Shown here: piece by piece, positions 19,135-27,663 of the stretch
Numbering within the stretch: position 1 is the stretch's first letter
Layout: every line of letters starts with the position of its first letter
Assembly: GCA_018663505.1 (NCBI GenBank)
Contig: JABJQG010000003.1
Coordinates: 124,001 to 188,000 of the forward strand
DNA from: Pseudobdellovibrionaceae bacterium
Lineage (GTDB): Bacteria; Bdellovibrionota; Bdellovibrionia; Bdellovibrionales; UBA1609
DNA length: 64,000 nt
Direction: 5' to 3'
Notes under the pieces: generated by a model
Database searches by the model: none
The model's input: the letters and a program-made list of their open reading frames with translations, nothing else
What the model was told of the DNA's origin: nothing
Made by a program: the position numbers and the translations under genes

Positions 19135-20064
19135 TTAAATTTCCTTAGAAACCTCATCCTTAGGAGCTCTCTTAACTCTTGGTTTTTTGACCTTATGAGT
19201 TTGAATAAATTTTTCAATTTTTAAATTTACATAATCTGGAAGGTCAAGCTGAGTACAATGTGAACCCATTGGAATCATAGAGAGCTCGCTATCTTTAATA
19301 CTTCGGTGCAATTCCTCTTGATAAGAAACAGGGGTGACCCCATCATTTTTTCCACCAATGATTAAGGTGGGAACATTGATGCGTTTTAATACTTGGTGTC
19401 CATCGTACTCCATCATTTGTTCGAATAAAGCTAAGAAAGATTGTAAATCTAAATTTGCAATTCCTTTGATATAGATTTCAATATCTTTTATGGAAGTCAG
19501 AGACAGATTAAATCCACCAGCAAGAGCACTTAATGGTATGGCCAGAGGGTTTTGAACAGAAAATTTCCATAAGTAAGTGAGTGTTTCAGGTAGCAGATCG
19601 TAACCTCGATTGAAAAAGTTAAACACTTTTGCAGGAACATCACCACCGAACATGCCTTTAATTGGGTTAGAAATAAAACCGTTTATAAAGATCAGGTGTG
19701 AAAAAATTTCTGGATAGAGATCAAAAGTTTTTACCATAATTTGCCCACCAAAACTATGTGAGCAAAAAATCGCTTTTTTGATTTTTAGATGCTCTGTAAG
19801 GCCCTTGATGTCTTTTGCTAGAGATTCCATATCAAGATTCTCATGATCTTCTGGAACATCTGATTGGTGGTGCGCTCGGTAGTCAAAGACTATAGTTTTG
19901 TAACCATTTTCAGAAAAATATTTTATTTGATGGCGCCAATGGTTAAATAAGCAACCTATGCCATAACAAAATATAATTGGGGTGCCCTTGCCACGAACTT
20001 CGTAATAAATTTTTGTTCCGTCAAAGCTTTTAAAATGTCCGGTTTCTTTTTTAACTTTTATCAT
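19135..20064 (-). CDS. Alpha/beta hydrolase
   Basis: 309 residues, cytoplasmic. Typical fold order: the oxyanion strand PIIFCYGIGC, the nucleophile elbow SHSFGGQIMV (Ser), the acid in GGKNDGVTP (Asp) and the late His in GSHCTQLD. The substrate is unknown; such genes are often annotated as esterase, haloperoxidase-like or lipase. The tail is basic (KVKKPRVKRAPKDE). It is coupled to the FHA gene by an ATGA overlap, so the two products may act together. Confidence 0.85.
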   Translation of the reverse strand: MIKVKKETGHFKSFDGTKIYYEVRGKGTPIIFCYGIGCLFNHWRHQIKYFSENGYKTIVFDYRAHHQSDVPEDHENLDMESLAKDIKGLTEHLKIKKAIFCSHSFGGQIMVKTFDLYPEIFSHLIFINGFISNPIKGMFGGDVPAKVFNFFNRGYDLLPETLTYLWKFSVQNPLAIPLSALAGGFNLSLTSIKDIEIYIKGIANLDLQSFLALFEQMMEYDGHQVLKRINVPTLIIGGKNDGVTPVSYQEELHRSIKDSELSMIPMGSHCTQLDLPDYVNLKIEKFIQTHKVKKPRVKRAPKDEVSKEI

Positions 20065-20819
20065 AGTTCTACTTTTATTTGAGTTTCTAAAATTTGGATA
20101 ATATCTCCGTTACAAAGGGTATCGGATAAAATAGACTTTCCATTTAGTAACACAACTTTTGGATGAGGCGTATTAAAAACTATACCTTGCTCATTTTGTA
20201 AGACTTGAAAACAGAGGCCTGGAGCGCCTTTTTCGTAGATGGGGTACTCTAGACTTTCAGCCCCAATGGTTTTAGGTCCATAATTAATGTTCCACTGAGT
20301 TTCTGCCTGCAGGCCTCGTTCAAATTTAAGAGTGAGATCTTTTTTAAAAGTTTTAAGAGATGAATTATGTTTATCCTCTGCTTTTTCAATTAAGGACTCC
20401 AGTAATTGAGAGTACTCCTCTTGCCAAGTGAGTTGCTTAGGTGTGGAGCTAGGTATTGGAGTGTTATGGGATAAGGGAGAGTCAGTGCTTATGTGCGGAG
20501 TTATTTTTTCTAATTGGGGCTTTTCTAAAGGTTCATCTTGAATCTCAATAACCTTAAGGGTGTTTTCTCCTATTATAAATTCTAGGCCCAATTGAAGTTG
20601 AAGAGATTGGTGCGTCTTAGCTTCTGACTTGATACCGTTTCGTGAACCCAGGTCAGTTATGTAAAATTTTCCATTTTTAAGTTGAATTTGCGCATGCTTA
20701 GATGAGGTCTTAGAGTCGGGAAATATTATATCTGTGCCTTTTCGCCCTAGCGTAAGCCGGTTTTTAACTGGAAATTGGCGTCCTTTAAGGGGACCTCGGA
20801 TAATTGTTAGATATAGCAT
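20061..20819 (-). CDS. FHA-domain protein with a second degenerate FHA-like domain
   Basis: 252 residues. The N-terminal FHA domain (about 1-95) is canonical: LTLGRKGTDIIFPD, then SSKHAQIQLKNG and TDLGSRNG, the residues that bind phosphothreonine. A Pro/Ser/Thr-rich linker (100-135) and a helical part follow. The last 55 residues (VVLLNGKSILSDTLCNGDII) look like a second, weaker FHA module. It would bind a phosphothreonine partner, which implies Ser/Thr kinase signalling outside this window. Its downstream partner is the alpha/beta hydrolase. Confidence 0.8.
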   Translation of the reverse strand: MLYLTIIRGPLKGRQFPVKNRLTLGRKGTDIIFPDSKTSSKHAQIQLKNGKFYITDLGSRNGIKSEAKTHQSLQLQLGLEFIIGENTLKVIEIQDEPLEKPQLEKITPHISTDSPLSHNTPIPSSTPKQLTWQEEYSQLLESLIEKAEDKHNSSLKTFKKDLTLKFERGLQAETQWNINYGPKTIGAESLEYPIYEKGAPGLCFQVLQNEQGIVFNTPHPKVVLLNGKSILSDTLCNGDIIQILETQIKVEL

Positions 20820-20960
20820 GGGTTATAGAATAGCTTGGATTGATTAAAAAATGGATAATTTCCTTGAAAATCCAGGCTTTTTTATGTTAAAAGTCTTGGG
20901 TTACTTATATCAATCCTTGTTCATTTGGCTTATCAAATGGGCTAAAACCGGAAGGAAACC

Positions 20961-21392
20961 ATGGAAAAAGTGAATAACTACGAAGCCATTATTATCTTAA
21001 ACCCTAATACTACAGAAGAAGTTCAAAAAGCCTTTTTTAAGAAAAACCAAGCGACAATTGCTTCATTTTCTGGAGAAGTTAATCATCTAGATGTTTGGGG
21101 GCAAAGACCTTTGGCTAACCCTGTGGATAAAATTTCTAGAGGAATTTATTTCCATACAACCTTTAATGCTGGGCCTGACTGTATTTCTGAATTGGAAAGA
21201 CAGTTTAATATTAGTGAAGATGTGATCCACTATATGCACACACGTTTAGATAACCGTGTGACTTTGTCTAAGCATGTAGAAAATTTTAAAGAGGTTTTAA
21301 AAGAGTCAAATAAGCGTATTGAAGAGAGAGAGCAAAAAGCTCAAGCTCGTCGAGCAGCTAAAAAACCAAGAAGACCAACTACGAGATCATAA
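20961..21392 (+). CDS. rpsF: 30S ribosomal protein S6
   Basis: 143 residues. NNYEAIIILNPNTTEE and the GQRPLANPVDKISRGIYF region are typical S6; the C-terminus is a basic tail (KAQARRAAKKPRRPTTRS) longer than the E. coli glutamate tail. It binds 16S rRNA with S18. The usual next gene, rpsR, is missing here. GGAAGGAAACC precedes the ATG. Confidence 0.93.
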   Translation: MEKVNNYEAIIILNPNTTEEVQKAFFKKNQATIASFSGEVNHLDVWGQRPLANPVDKISRGIYFHTTFNAGPDCISELERQFNISEDVIHYMHTRLDNRVTLSKHVENFKEVLKESNKRIEEREQKAQARRAAKKPRRPTTRS

Positions 21393-21420
21393 TTTCTAAC
21401 ATTATTGTTTTGGAGAATAA

Positions 21421-22311
21421 ATGGAGCGATATAAAAACACCGCTCTGATTTTGCTAACCCTTGCTCTTACCGGTATAACAGTTATTTTGGGAGCTATACC
21501 ATTGAGAGCATTGAGGCAGAATTTGGGCAGTATTTCATATTGGATCACGTCAACTGTTATTGTATTAGCTTTGTTTGCTCTACAGATGTATGGCCTTGCT
21601 ATTGGGTTACTTAGCTTGGTTTTAATTGTGGGAGTATTTACGGATCTTCATGAGTCAGGGCACAGTATCTTGAGTGCATCAGCCACAGCAGTATCTGTAA
21701 CATTTTTTCTATTTATAGGTGGATTTTTGATTTCTCAGGCTACAGGCGGTTTTATGTGGCGCCCTTATGTCCAGGAAAATGTACAGAAATACTTAGAACT
21801 TACTCAGATGTTACCAGAAAAAGACCCAGAGATGTTTGTATCTGCTATGGTTATTCAAACGCCATCAGTAATTTATATGATAATGAGCCTGTCTTTGTTC
21901 TTTTCTTTGATTTTTGAAAAAAGAATTTCATCATGGGTAAAAAAATCGTCAGATGCAAAATTATTGAAATCATTAAATAATTTTAAACTTCCCAGTGTTT
22001 TTATATGGGTGGGGATATTTACAGTTTTAGGTAGTTTTTTTCACTGGCCTCAAGGGGCTAGCTTCGACTTAGTTAAAACGGCGAGTCTAAATACCTTAAA
22101 TGTCTTTGTTTTATTATACTTTTTTCAAGGCTTGGCTATTATCAGTTGTTTTTTTCATGTTTTCAAAATAAGTTTATTTTGGCGAATTTTTTGGCTGATT
22201 TTAGTTGTCACACAGCTTTTTGTGGCTGTTGCATTTATAGGGTTTATTGATTTTTGGCTTAATTTCAGATTTAAAATTGTACAAAGAGCTAAGAAGATTA
22301 AAAGTATTTAA
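21421..22311 (+). CDS. Integral membrane protein of unknown function (DUF2232-like position)
   Basis: 296 residues with about seven hydrophobic segments separated by short loops. No motif recognised. Its place between rpsF and rplI is where many bacteria carry a DUF2232-type membrane protein, which is the main hint of its family; I cannot confirm it from motifs. The start follows TTGGAGAATAA. Cotranscribed with the ribosomal genes. Confidence 0.7.
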   Translation: MERYKNTALILLTLALTGITVILGAIPLRALRQNLGSISYWITSTVIVLALFALQMYGLAIGLLSLVLIVGVFTDLHESGHSILSASATAVSVTFFLFIGGFLISQATGGFMWRPYVQENVQKYLELTQMLPEKDPEMFVSAMVIQTPSVIYMIMSLSLFFSLIFEKRISSWVKKSSDAKLLKSLNNFKLPSVFIWVGIFTVLGSFFHWPQGASFDLVKTASLNTLNVFVLLYFFQGLAIISCFFHVFKISLFWRIFWLILVVTQLFVAVAFIGFIDFWLNFRFKIVQRAKKIKSI

Positions 22312-22338
22312 ATATTTAATAGGATTGAGGAGATCATA

Positions 22339-22779
22339 ATGAAAGTAATATTACAAAAAGATGTTAAGGATTTAGGCAAGGTTGGAGATCTGGTTAATGT
22401 AAAGACTGGCTATGCAAGAAATTATCTATTTCCACATAAGTTAGCTATGGAAGCTAGCGAGAAAAAAGAAAATGAGATGGCTCATCTAAAAAAACTTGCT
22501 GAGATTAAACAGAAAAAAGTTTTAGGCGATCGTAAAGAACTTGTTAGTAAAATAGATGGCGTTACAGTAACGTTTAAAATGCAGGCTTCTGAAGCGGATA
22601 AGCTTTTTGGTTCTGTTTCTAGTTTAGAAGTATCTAATGCTCTTTCTAAATTGGGTTTCTCTATTGATAAAAAAGATATTGAATTTGAAGCCATTAAAGT
22701 TTTGGGTCAGCATAAAGCGACGGTAAACTTAGGTGACGATATTAAGTCTGATTTTTCTATTAATGTAGAGAGAAAATAA
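22339..22779 (+). CDS. rplI: 50S ribosomal protein L9
   Basis: 146 residues. [20 protein letters not shown] and [13 protein letters not shown] are the N-terminal L9 signature; the C-terminal domain ([19 protein letters not shown]) is also normal. It binds 23S rRNA near the L1 stalk. GAGGAGATCATA precedes the ATG. A terminator follows. Confidence 0.95.
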   Translation: MKVILQKDVKDLGKVGDLVNVKTGYARNYLFPHKLAMEASEKKENEMAHLKKLAEIKQKKVLGDRKELVSKIDGVTVTFKMQASEADKLFGSVSSLEVSNALSKLGFSIDKKDIEFEAIKVLGQHKATVNLGDDIKSDFSINVERK

Positions 22780-22837
22780 CTCAAATAATAATTAATTTGA
22801 GTTAAAATGCTTAATTGCAATATAGCAGTTTAAAAAT

Positions 22838-22872
22838 AAAAAAAGCCTACTTAAATAAGTGGGCTTTTTTTT
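22838..22872. terminator. Terminator after rplI, usable in both directions
   Basis: AAGCCTACTT and AAGTGGGCTT pair (one U-G) around AAAT, flanked by A-run and T-run. It separates rplI from the convergent 67-residue gene and could serve both. Confidence 0.85.
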
Positions 22873-22898
22873 ACTTAGCTGGATTATTAAAGTCAATT

Positions 22899-23102
22899 TT
22901 ACGAAATATTAAGCTCGGCCTTTGTGTTAACAAAAGTGTCTTGTAGATATGAAGAGAGCACTTTTCTTAGATCATCCACAGAAATGTTTGAGGGTTCATA
23001 TCCAGCAGAAAGAATTAATCTTTTTAACTCTTTTCTTACATTATCTGCAGGTAGGCCAGTGTGTTTTACTAATTGTTCAAAAGCGTTGTTAGCTTGAGTC
23101 AT
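22899..23102 (-). CDS. Small protein of unknown function
   Basis: 67 residues preceded by an excellent AAGGAGG ribosome site seven bases before the ATG, which makes it a confident gene despite its size. Soluble, mostly helical (NAFEQLVKHTGL, ADNVRKELKRLIL), with regular spacing of hydrophobic residues. No family recognised. It has its own terminator shared with rplI. Confidence 0.75.
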   Translation of the reverse strand: MTQANNAFEQLVKHTGLPADNVRKELKRLILSAGYEPSNISVDDLRKVLSSYLQDTFVNTKAELNIS

Positions 23103-23577
23103 TTCCCCTCCTTGGGATTAATTTTAACTTCCTGTCAAAATAGTTAATTAGAGATCAAATTATTTGCTCTCCATGCTGCTGTACTACAGCGGTCCATAAT
23201 CTTGGCTTCAAGTAGTGATTTAAGCCAAGACCTGGATCCTTAAAACAAGTTACTTTACAGTTTCTTGTCTCTGGTATTTTGACTAGTTTATTAAAGCAAA
23301 GGGTTAAAATATTTCAAAGAAATCTGGGGGAACTGGACTTTAGTAGAAAACTTGGGAGCCCGTTAGGAATTATTTCCAATCTATTTAAGTGCACAGGGAT
23401 TTTTGTTTTAGGCTGTGCTTTTGTTTAAGTAGGGATATGGAGATGGGGTTAAGTAGCTAAGATAAAAGGGAATTAGCTTGATTTCTTGTAAGTTAAAATT
23501 GGAATTAACGCATATTTACTATTCAAAAAGGGTTAAGGAGGCAATAGTTAATGCAAGAGTAATATAAGGGGGCTTGT
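23103..23577. other. 475-base intergenic region with two palindromes
   Basis: No gene seen. Two symmetric elements: GCTGTA-C-TACAGC (23178-23190) and a 9-bp stem TCTTGGCTT/AAGCCAAGA with 13-base loop (23200-23230). Neither is followed by a T-run, so neither is a standard terminator; an operator or a small RNA is possible. The upstream part must hold the promoters of the two flanking divergent genes. Confidence 0.45.
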
Positions 23578-24153
23578 GTGAAGCAATTATTTCAAAAAAC
23601 TCGATTAGCTATTATTACTTTAATGAGTTTATTTACAGTAACTGTTTTTGCTGGCTTGCAGGATCAGGTTAGAGATTGTTATGATTCAGCTGAGAACCTG
23701 GAGAGAGCAGCGTATTGTGCTGACATGAAGATGGCAGTAGCTGTAGACAACTTATCTAAGCCTAGAGAGCCTGTGAAATTTACAACGCTGTTTGGTTGTA
23801 CAGAAAGTATGAAACCGGTTTTAAGGAAACATATCATTTCAAAAGATGGTGAAATAGTAAGAACCACAGATTTACGCGAGTTCAGTAATGGATCATCATC
23901 TAGAAGAGCATCTGATTGTCGAAAGGCTGCCATAAGTTCTAAATTTCAAATTGCTGATAGAATGAAAGCAGAATGCCAGTGTTCACATGAAATAAAACCA
24001 AGACTGAGATTGGTACTTTTAAGCAGCTCATACAAAGAAGTTAAAAAAATTAGTGTAGGTATTTTCTCAGAAGGGTCGACCTCAAAAAGAAAATCTGACT
24101 GTGAAACAGTAAGCTTACAATCAGCGCTTTGTTTAAATTACCCAAGGGAATAG
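23578..24153 (+). CDS. Secreted protein with two Cys-containing repeats, unknown function
   Basis: 191 residues from a GTG start, with signal peptide (IITLMSLFTVTVFA). The mature part holds two units of similar layout, each opening with a Cys-rich spot and a KPxLR pattern and closing with FSxGSxSxRxSDC (FSNGSSSRRASDC and FSEGSTSKRKSDC). This is an internal duplication of roughly 55 residues. Six or more Cys suggest disulfides in the periplasm or outside. No family recognised. Confidence 0.65.
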   Translation: MKQLFQKTRLAIITLMSLFTVTVFAGLQDQVRDCYDSAENLERAAYCADMKMAVAVDNLSKPREPVKFTTLFGCTESMKPVLRKHIISKDGEIVRTTDLREFSNGSSSRRASDCRKAAISSKFQIADRMKAECQCSHEIKPRLRLVLLSSSYKEVKKISVGIFSEGSTSKRKSDCETVSLQSALCLNYPRE

Positions 24154-24233
24154 CGTTTTATATAATTATATGTTCAGAGTGATTAAACGAAGTATAAGAA
24201 TATTTGGTAATATTAAAATTTATGGTGTGAAAA

Positions 24234-24332
24234 TTAAAGGGATTCAATAGAAAGAGTATTGTTTTCAAAATTAATTTCAACTATGGACTGATTTATAAAA
24301 TTAAAACCAATCAGGCCATGGCGCTTATATTA
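24234..24332 (-). pseudogene. In-frame 3' continuation of the aspartic protease gene beyond a stop codon
   Basis: After the TAA at 24330-24332 the same frame stays open for 31 codons to a second TAA at 24234-24236. The translation contains GLIGFNFINQSIVEINF and NNTLSIES, which is what the end of a retropepsin domain looks like (GxxGxxFL...I.ID). So the second protease domain seems to be split by one nonsense codon. Either the gene is decaying, the stop is read through, or there is a sequencing error. Confidence 0.7.
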
Positions 24333-25067
24333 TGTGACTAAGTTGTGATATTTAGCTGGCATTATTTGGAAATTTTTCTTGCAATAATTTTTAAGGCAAA
24401 AAGAACTAGCTTCAACAAAATAACTTTTTTCAACGACGCCATTTACATCGACTATATTGACCGTATTTCCAGTCTTTTTTAGTTGGAGAAGCCTTTGCAG
24501 ATTATACGAAATGTCCGATGTACCTCCTCCAGTATCAAATATAAAATGTTTAAAGGTTTTATTGTTAATGCGTATTGGGATTAATATTTTTTTACCATGC
24601 ATTAATTGGAATGAGGATGTTGTGGTGAAATTTTTTATGTGTTTAAAGTGAATTTTATTTTTAACAAGATCAATGGTGATGATTTTTAACTTTTTTAGAA
24701 TATCAATTCCTAAGATGCCATCATAACCTGATAATTTTGATCCTGTAAGCTCAATATTCGGCAGTTTTTTTGACCCAATTTGAAAATGTGGAAGCCTATA
24801 TATATTTACTTTCTTCCATTTTCTTTGAGCACCAGCAATTTTTGCTTTTCCAATCATTTTAAGATTAAGCTTGTGTGCCCAAGGCCTGCTTATGGCAGAG
24901 AAAGATGCGCCTGTATCTAATAGAAAACGAAGCTTGTGATTACGAATTATAATATCTATATATATTTTTCGTGATTTAACAGTGAGCTCACTGCCTTTAA
25001 TAAGACCAGTGGGAAGAAATTTACAGCTTAAAATGAGAAGTGAATAAATGAAAACTTTTTTAGGCAT
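24330..25067 (-). CDS. Retropepsin-like aspartic protease with two DTG motifs, C-terminus cut by a stop
   Basis: 245 residues from the ATG at 25067 (MPKKVFIYSLLILSC), a lipoprotein-type signal; longer starts run into dnaB. Two aspartic protease modules lie in tandem: LRFLLDTGASFSAISR with GYDGILGIDIL near residues 55-130, and HFIFDTGGGTSDISYNL near 175. Each has the catalytic D-T-G, so one chain could supply both Asp of the active site. The second module ends abruptly; the missing piece follows in frame after the stop. The protein is probably periplasmic, attached by lipid. It starts 20 bases after the dnaB stop on the same strand. Confidence 0.7.
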   Translation of the reverse strand: MPKKVFIYSLLILSCKFLPTGLIKGSELTVKSRKIYIDIIIRNHKLRFLLDTGASFSAISRPWAHKLNLKMIGKAKIAGAQRKWKKVNIYRLPHFQIGSKKLPNIELTGSKLSGYDGILGIDILKKLKIITIDLVKNKIHFKHIKNFTTTSSFQLMHGKKILIPIRINNKTFKHFIFDTGGGTSDISYNLQRLLQLKKTGNTVNIVDVNGVVEKSYFVEASSFCLKNYCKKNFQIMPAKYHNLVT

Positions 25068-25086
25068 GATGATAACCAAAAGGCTT

Positions 25087-26505
25087 TTACCCGCCAGGTG
25101 CGAAATTTTTTGGTGCGCCGTTAGATATGGGAGTGACACCTGGTGGGGCCATAGAAGGGGGTGGTGGAGATTCGCCAGGTCCACCCATTTCTAAGTTTTT
25201 GAAGATGCCTCGTTCTGGTACCCATTTCAGTTTTACTTTACCTGTGGGTCCGTTTCTTTGTTTTCCAATAATAACCTCGGCAACGCCCTTAATGTCAGGA
25301 TTGTCCCGATCGTAGTAATCTTCTCTAAAGAGCATCATGATAATATCTGCATCTTGTTCGATGGAACCAGATTCCCGTAAATCAGAAAGCATAGGTCGAC
25401 GATCTGTTCGACCTTCCACAGATCGGTTTAACTGAGCCAAAGCAAGAACTGGTACTTTTAGTTCTTTTGCGATGGCTTTTAAAGTTTTTGAAATTTCAGA
25501 AACTTCTCGTTCACGAGACTCAATTTTTTGTTTCATAGACATTAATTGAAGGTAATCAATGATAATTAAATCAAGACCTTCTTTAGCGCTCATACGACGT
25601 GCCTTAGCGCGTATCTCAAAGGGGCTTATACCTGAGGTGTCATCTATATAAATACTTGTCTCGGATAACCTAGCGGCACTGTTGATGAGTTGAGGCCAGG
25701 CTTTATCTGAAATTTTACCTACTCTTAAGTCAGAAAGGGATACACTGGAGACAATGGAAAGTAGCCTGGTCATAACGGCCTCTTTTGCCATCTCTACAGA
25801 AAAGTAGGCCACTTTCTTCTTTTCATTTAAGGCGGCATGTAAGGCTAAGTTTAAACTAAATGCAGTTTTACCCATGGATGGACGAGCAGCAATAATGGTC
25901 ATCTCACCAGGTTGAAATCCAGCTGTCATTTCATCCAGTTCTAAAAAACCAGAAGGTACCCCAGTAACCTCACCTTGGTTGGCATAAAGTTCTTCAAGTT
26001 TTTCTAAAGAAGCTTTCACTAGCTCGGATGCTCCTACCAAGCCTGCTTGAGTACGGTTTTCTGCAATAGAAAATATTTCTGCTTCAGCACCATCAATAAA
26101 AGAATGGATATCGTCAAAGTCCTGCTCATAGGCTTTACCTATGATACCAGTTGAAGTACTGATTACTTTTCTGATTAATGACTTCTCATTTACAATTTTA
26201 GCATAGTAAGTGATGTTGGCAGAAGAGGGTGTGAACTCAATAATCTCTGCAAGGTAGGGAGCACCACCGACCTGTTCTAATTCTTGAGAATCCATAAGGT
26301 AATTGGAAATAGTAATTAAGTCAGTGGGTTGACCTTTTTTATTTAATTCGAAAATAGCATGATATATTTTTCTGTGGGCTGGTTTATAGAAATCTTGTTC
26401 AGAAACTAGTTCTGTGATTTCATCCCAAGCGTCTTGGTCTAACATCAGACCGCCGAGAATAGATTTCTCAGCGTCTAGATTTTGTGGTGGCACTTTATTA
26501 TCCAT
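25087..26505 (-). CDS. dnaB: Replicative DNA helicase DnaB
   Basis: 472 residues from the ATG at 26505 (MDNKVPPQNLDAEKSILGG), the normal DnaB opening. N-terminal primase-binding domain about 1-110; RecA-like domain with Walker A AARPSMGKTAFSLN, Walker B LDLIIIDYLQLM and LAQLNRSVEGR. It unwinds DNA at the replication fork as a hexamer. The last 30 residues form an unusual Pro/Gly-rich tail (GESPPPPSMAPPG). The ribosome site is GGGGATAATA, and the aspartic protease gene follows downstream. Confidence 0.95.
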   Translation of the reverse strand: MDNKVPPQNLDAEKSILGGLMLDQDAWDEITELVSEQDFYKPAHRKIYHAIFELNKKGQPTDLITISNYLMDSQELEQVGGAPYLAEIIEFTPSSANITYYAKIVNEKSLIRKVISTSTGIIGKAYEQDFDDIHSFIDGAEAEIFSIAENRTQAGLVGASELVKASLEKLEELYANQGEVTGVPSGFLELDEMTAGFQPGEMTIIAARPSMGKTAFSLNLALHAALNEKKKVAYFSVEMAKEAVMTRLLSIVSSVSLSDLRVGKISDKAWPQLINSAARLSETSIYIDDTSGISPFEIRAKARRMSAKEGLDLIIIDYLQLMSMKQKIESREREVSEISKTLKAIAKELKVPVLALAQLNRSVEGRTDRRPMLSDLRESGSIEQDADIIMMLFREDYYDRDNPDIKGVAEVIIGKQRNGPTGKVKLKWVPERGIFKNLEMGGPGESPPPPSMAPPGVTPISNGAPKNFAPGG

Positions 26506-26616
26506 TATTATCCCCAGAATAAAATTGTGGGCCAAAATCATGGAGGTTATCTAAGAGGGCCACCCACCGGTGTCACATTATTGATGACTTAGTAGAAGTC
26601 AAAAAAGTGATAAATA

Positions 26617-26910
26617 TTAGTTTTTAAATTGAATATTGTAGTTATCAATTTTCTTTTTAAGAGTATTTCTATTAATACCTAACATTTGAGCCGTACGTAC
26701 TTGGTTGTTACGATTAGCTCTTAGAGAAAGCTCAATTAAAGGCTTTTCTACTTGCTCCATAAATACTTTATATAAACCGTTAAGCTCTACTTGAGCTTCA
26801 GATTGTTGGTCAAATAAAACCTCTAGTTTACTTTTTACAAGATTTTCCAAACTAACTGACTGAAGATTATCGACAAAAAGATGATTAGAATTATTCAACT
26901 CTGTTGACAT
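26617..26910 (-). CDS. Fis-family DNA-binding protein
   Basis: 97 residues from the ATG at 26910, preceded by AAAAGGAGAA. The C-terminus has the Fis/NtrC-type helix-turn-helix: RTAQMLGINRNTLKKKI. It is as long as E. coli Fis (98) but the first 50 residues differ. It probably is a nucleoid or regulatory protein. It lies 24 bases downstream of queE and about 110 bases before dnaB on the same strand. Confidence 0.8.
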   Translation of the reverse strand: MSTELNNSNHLFVDNLQSVSLENLVKSKLEVLFDQQSEAQVELNGLYKVFMEQVEKPLIELSLRANRNNQVRTAQMLGINRNTLKKKIDNYNIQFKN

Positions 26911-26933
26911 GAACGAGTTCTCCTTTTTAATGA

Positions 26934-27572
26934 TTAAACACCACGATCTGTAGAAGACCAAATATACTTATGTTGCTGCAAATGCAACCTTACTTTTATT
27001 TTTTTTAAAAGAATCTTTTCTGCCAGCCACTTTTCATCATGATTATCAAATGACGGACTATATAAAATCGGGCTATGTGCATTTGAAAGGTGTTTGGCCA
27101 CAAAATCGTTAGACCAATAAAAATCATCTTCGTTGCAGATCACAAATTTAAACTCGGTATTGACATCCTGGTATTTTAAATTTCTTTCGTCAAAACTGTC
27201 CTTAGCCCCACTAGCAGGTGTTTTTATGTCGATGACTTTTTTAACTCTAGAGTCAACTTTATCACAAAAAATTTGCCCACTAGTTTCTAGGGAAACAATA
27301 TAATCTAGATCACATAGTTTTTTCATAAAGGCATAAATATTTTTTTGGATCAGTGGTTCTCCACCTGTAATACATACATACTTAGTGCCATGACTTTTTA
27401 TCTCTGCAAAAAGTTGTTCTGAGGTGTAATCATCACCTTCTTCGTATGAGTATTTAGTATCACAATAAGTACAGCGTAGAGGACAACCTGTGGTTCTCAC
27501 AAATACAGTGGGAAGGCCAGCATAGGTGGACTCTCCCTGGATGGAATAGAAAATTTCATTGATTTTAAGCAT
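26934..27572 (-). CDS. queE: 7-carboxy-7-deazaguanine synthase (radical SAM)
   Basis: 212 residues if the ATG at 27572 (MLKINEIFYSIQGE) is used; ATGs at 27581 and 27599 are also in frame, and none has a clear ribosome site. The radical SAM cluster motif is CPLRCTYC, placed as in QueE (RTTGCPLRCTYCDTKYSY), followed by ITGGEPLIQ. It turns carboxytetrahydropterin into the 7-deazaguanine core in queuosine synthesis. No other que gene is in the window. Confidence 0.9.
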   Translation of the reverse strand: MLKINEIFYSIQGESTYAGLPTVFVRTTGCPLRCTYCDTKYSYEEGDDYTSEQLFAEIKSHGTKYVCITGGEPLIQKNIYAFMKKLCDLDYIVSLETSGQIFCDKVDSRVKKVIDIKTPASGAKDSFDERNLKYQDVNTEFKFVICNEDDFYWSNDFVAKHLSNAHSPILYSPSFDNHDEKWLAEKILLKKIKVRLHLQQHKYIWSSTDRGV

Positions 27573-27663
27573 TGTGTACATTTGATTTAGTGAATCCATG
27601 GCCCTTAGTCAAGACCACAGAGTAAGTGTAGTCAGATTTACACAGTTCATTTAACATATTAAT

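Noticed and set aside
22482-22694. Minus-strand frame inside rplI
   Set aside because: Antisense shadow of a conserved ribosomal protein gene.
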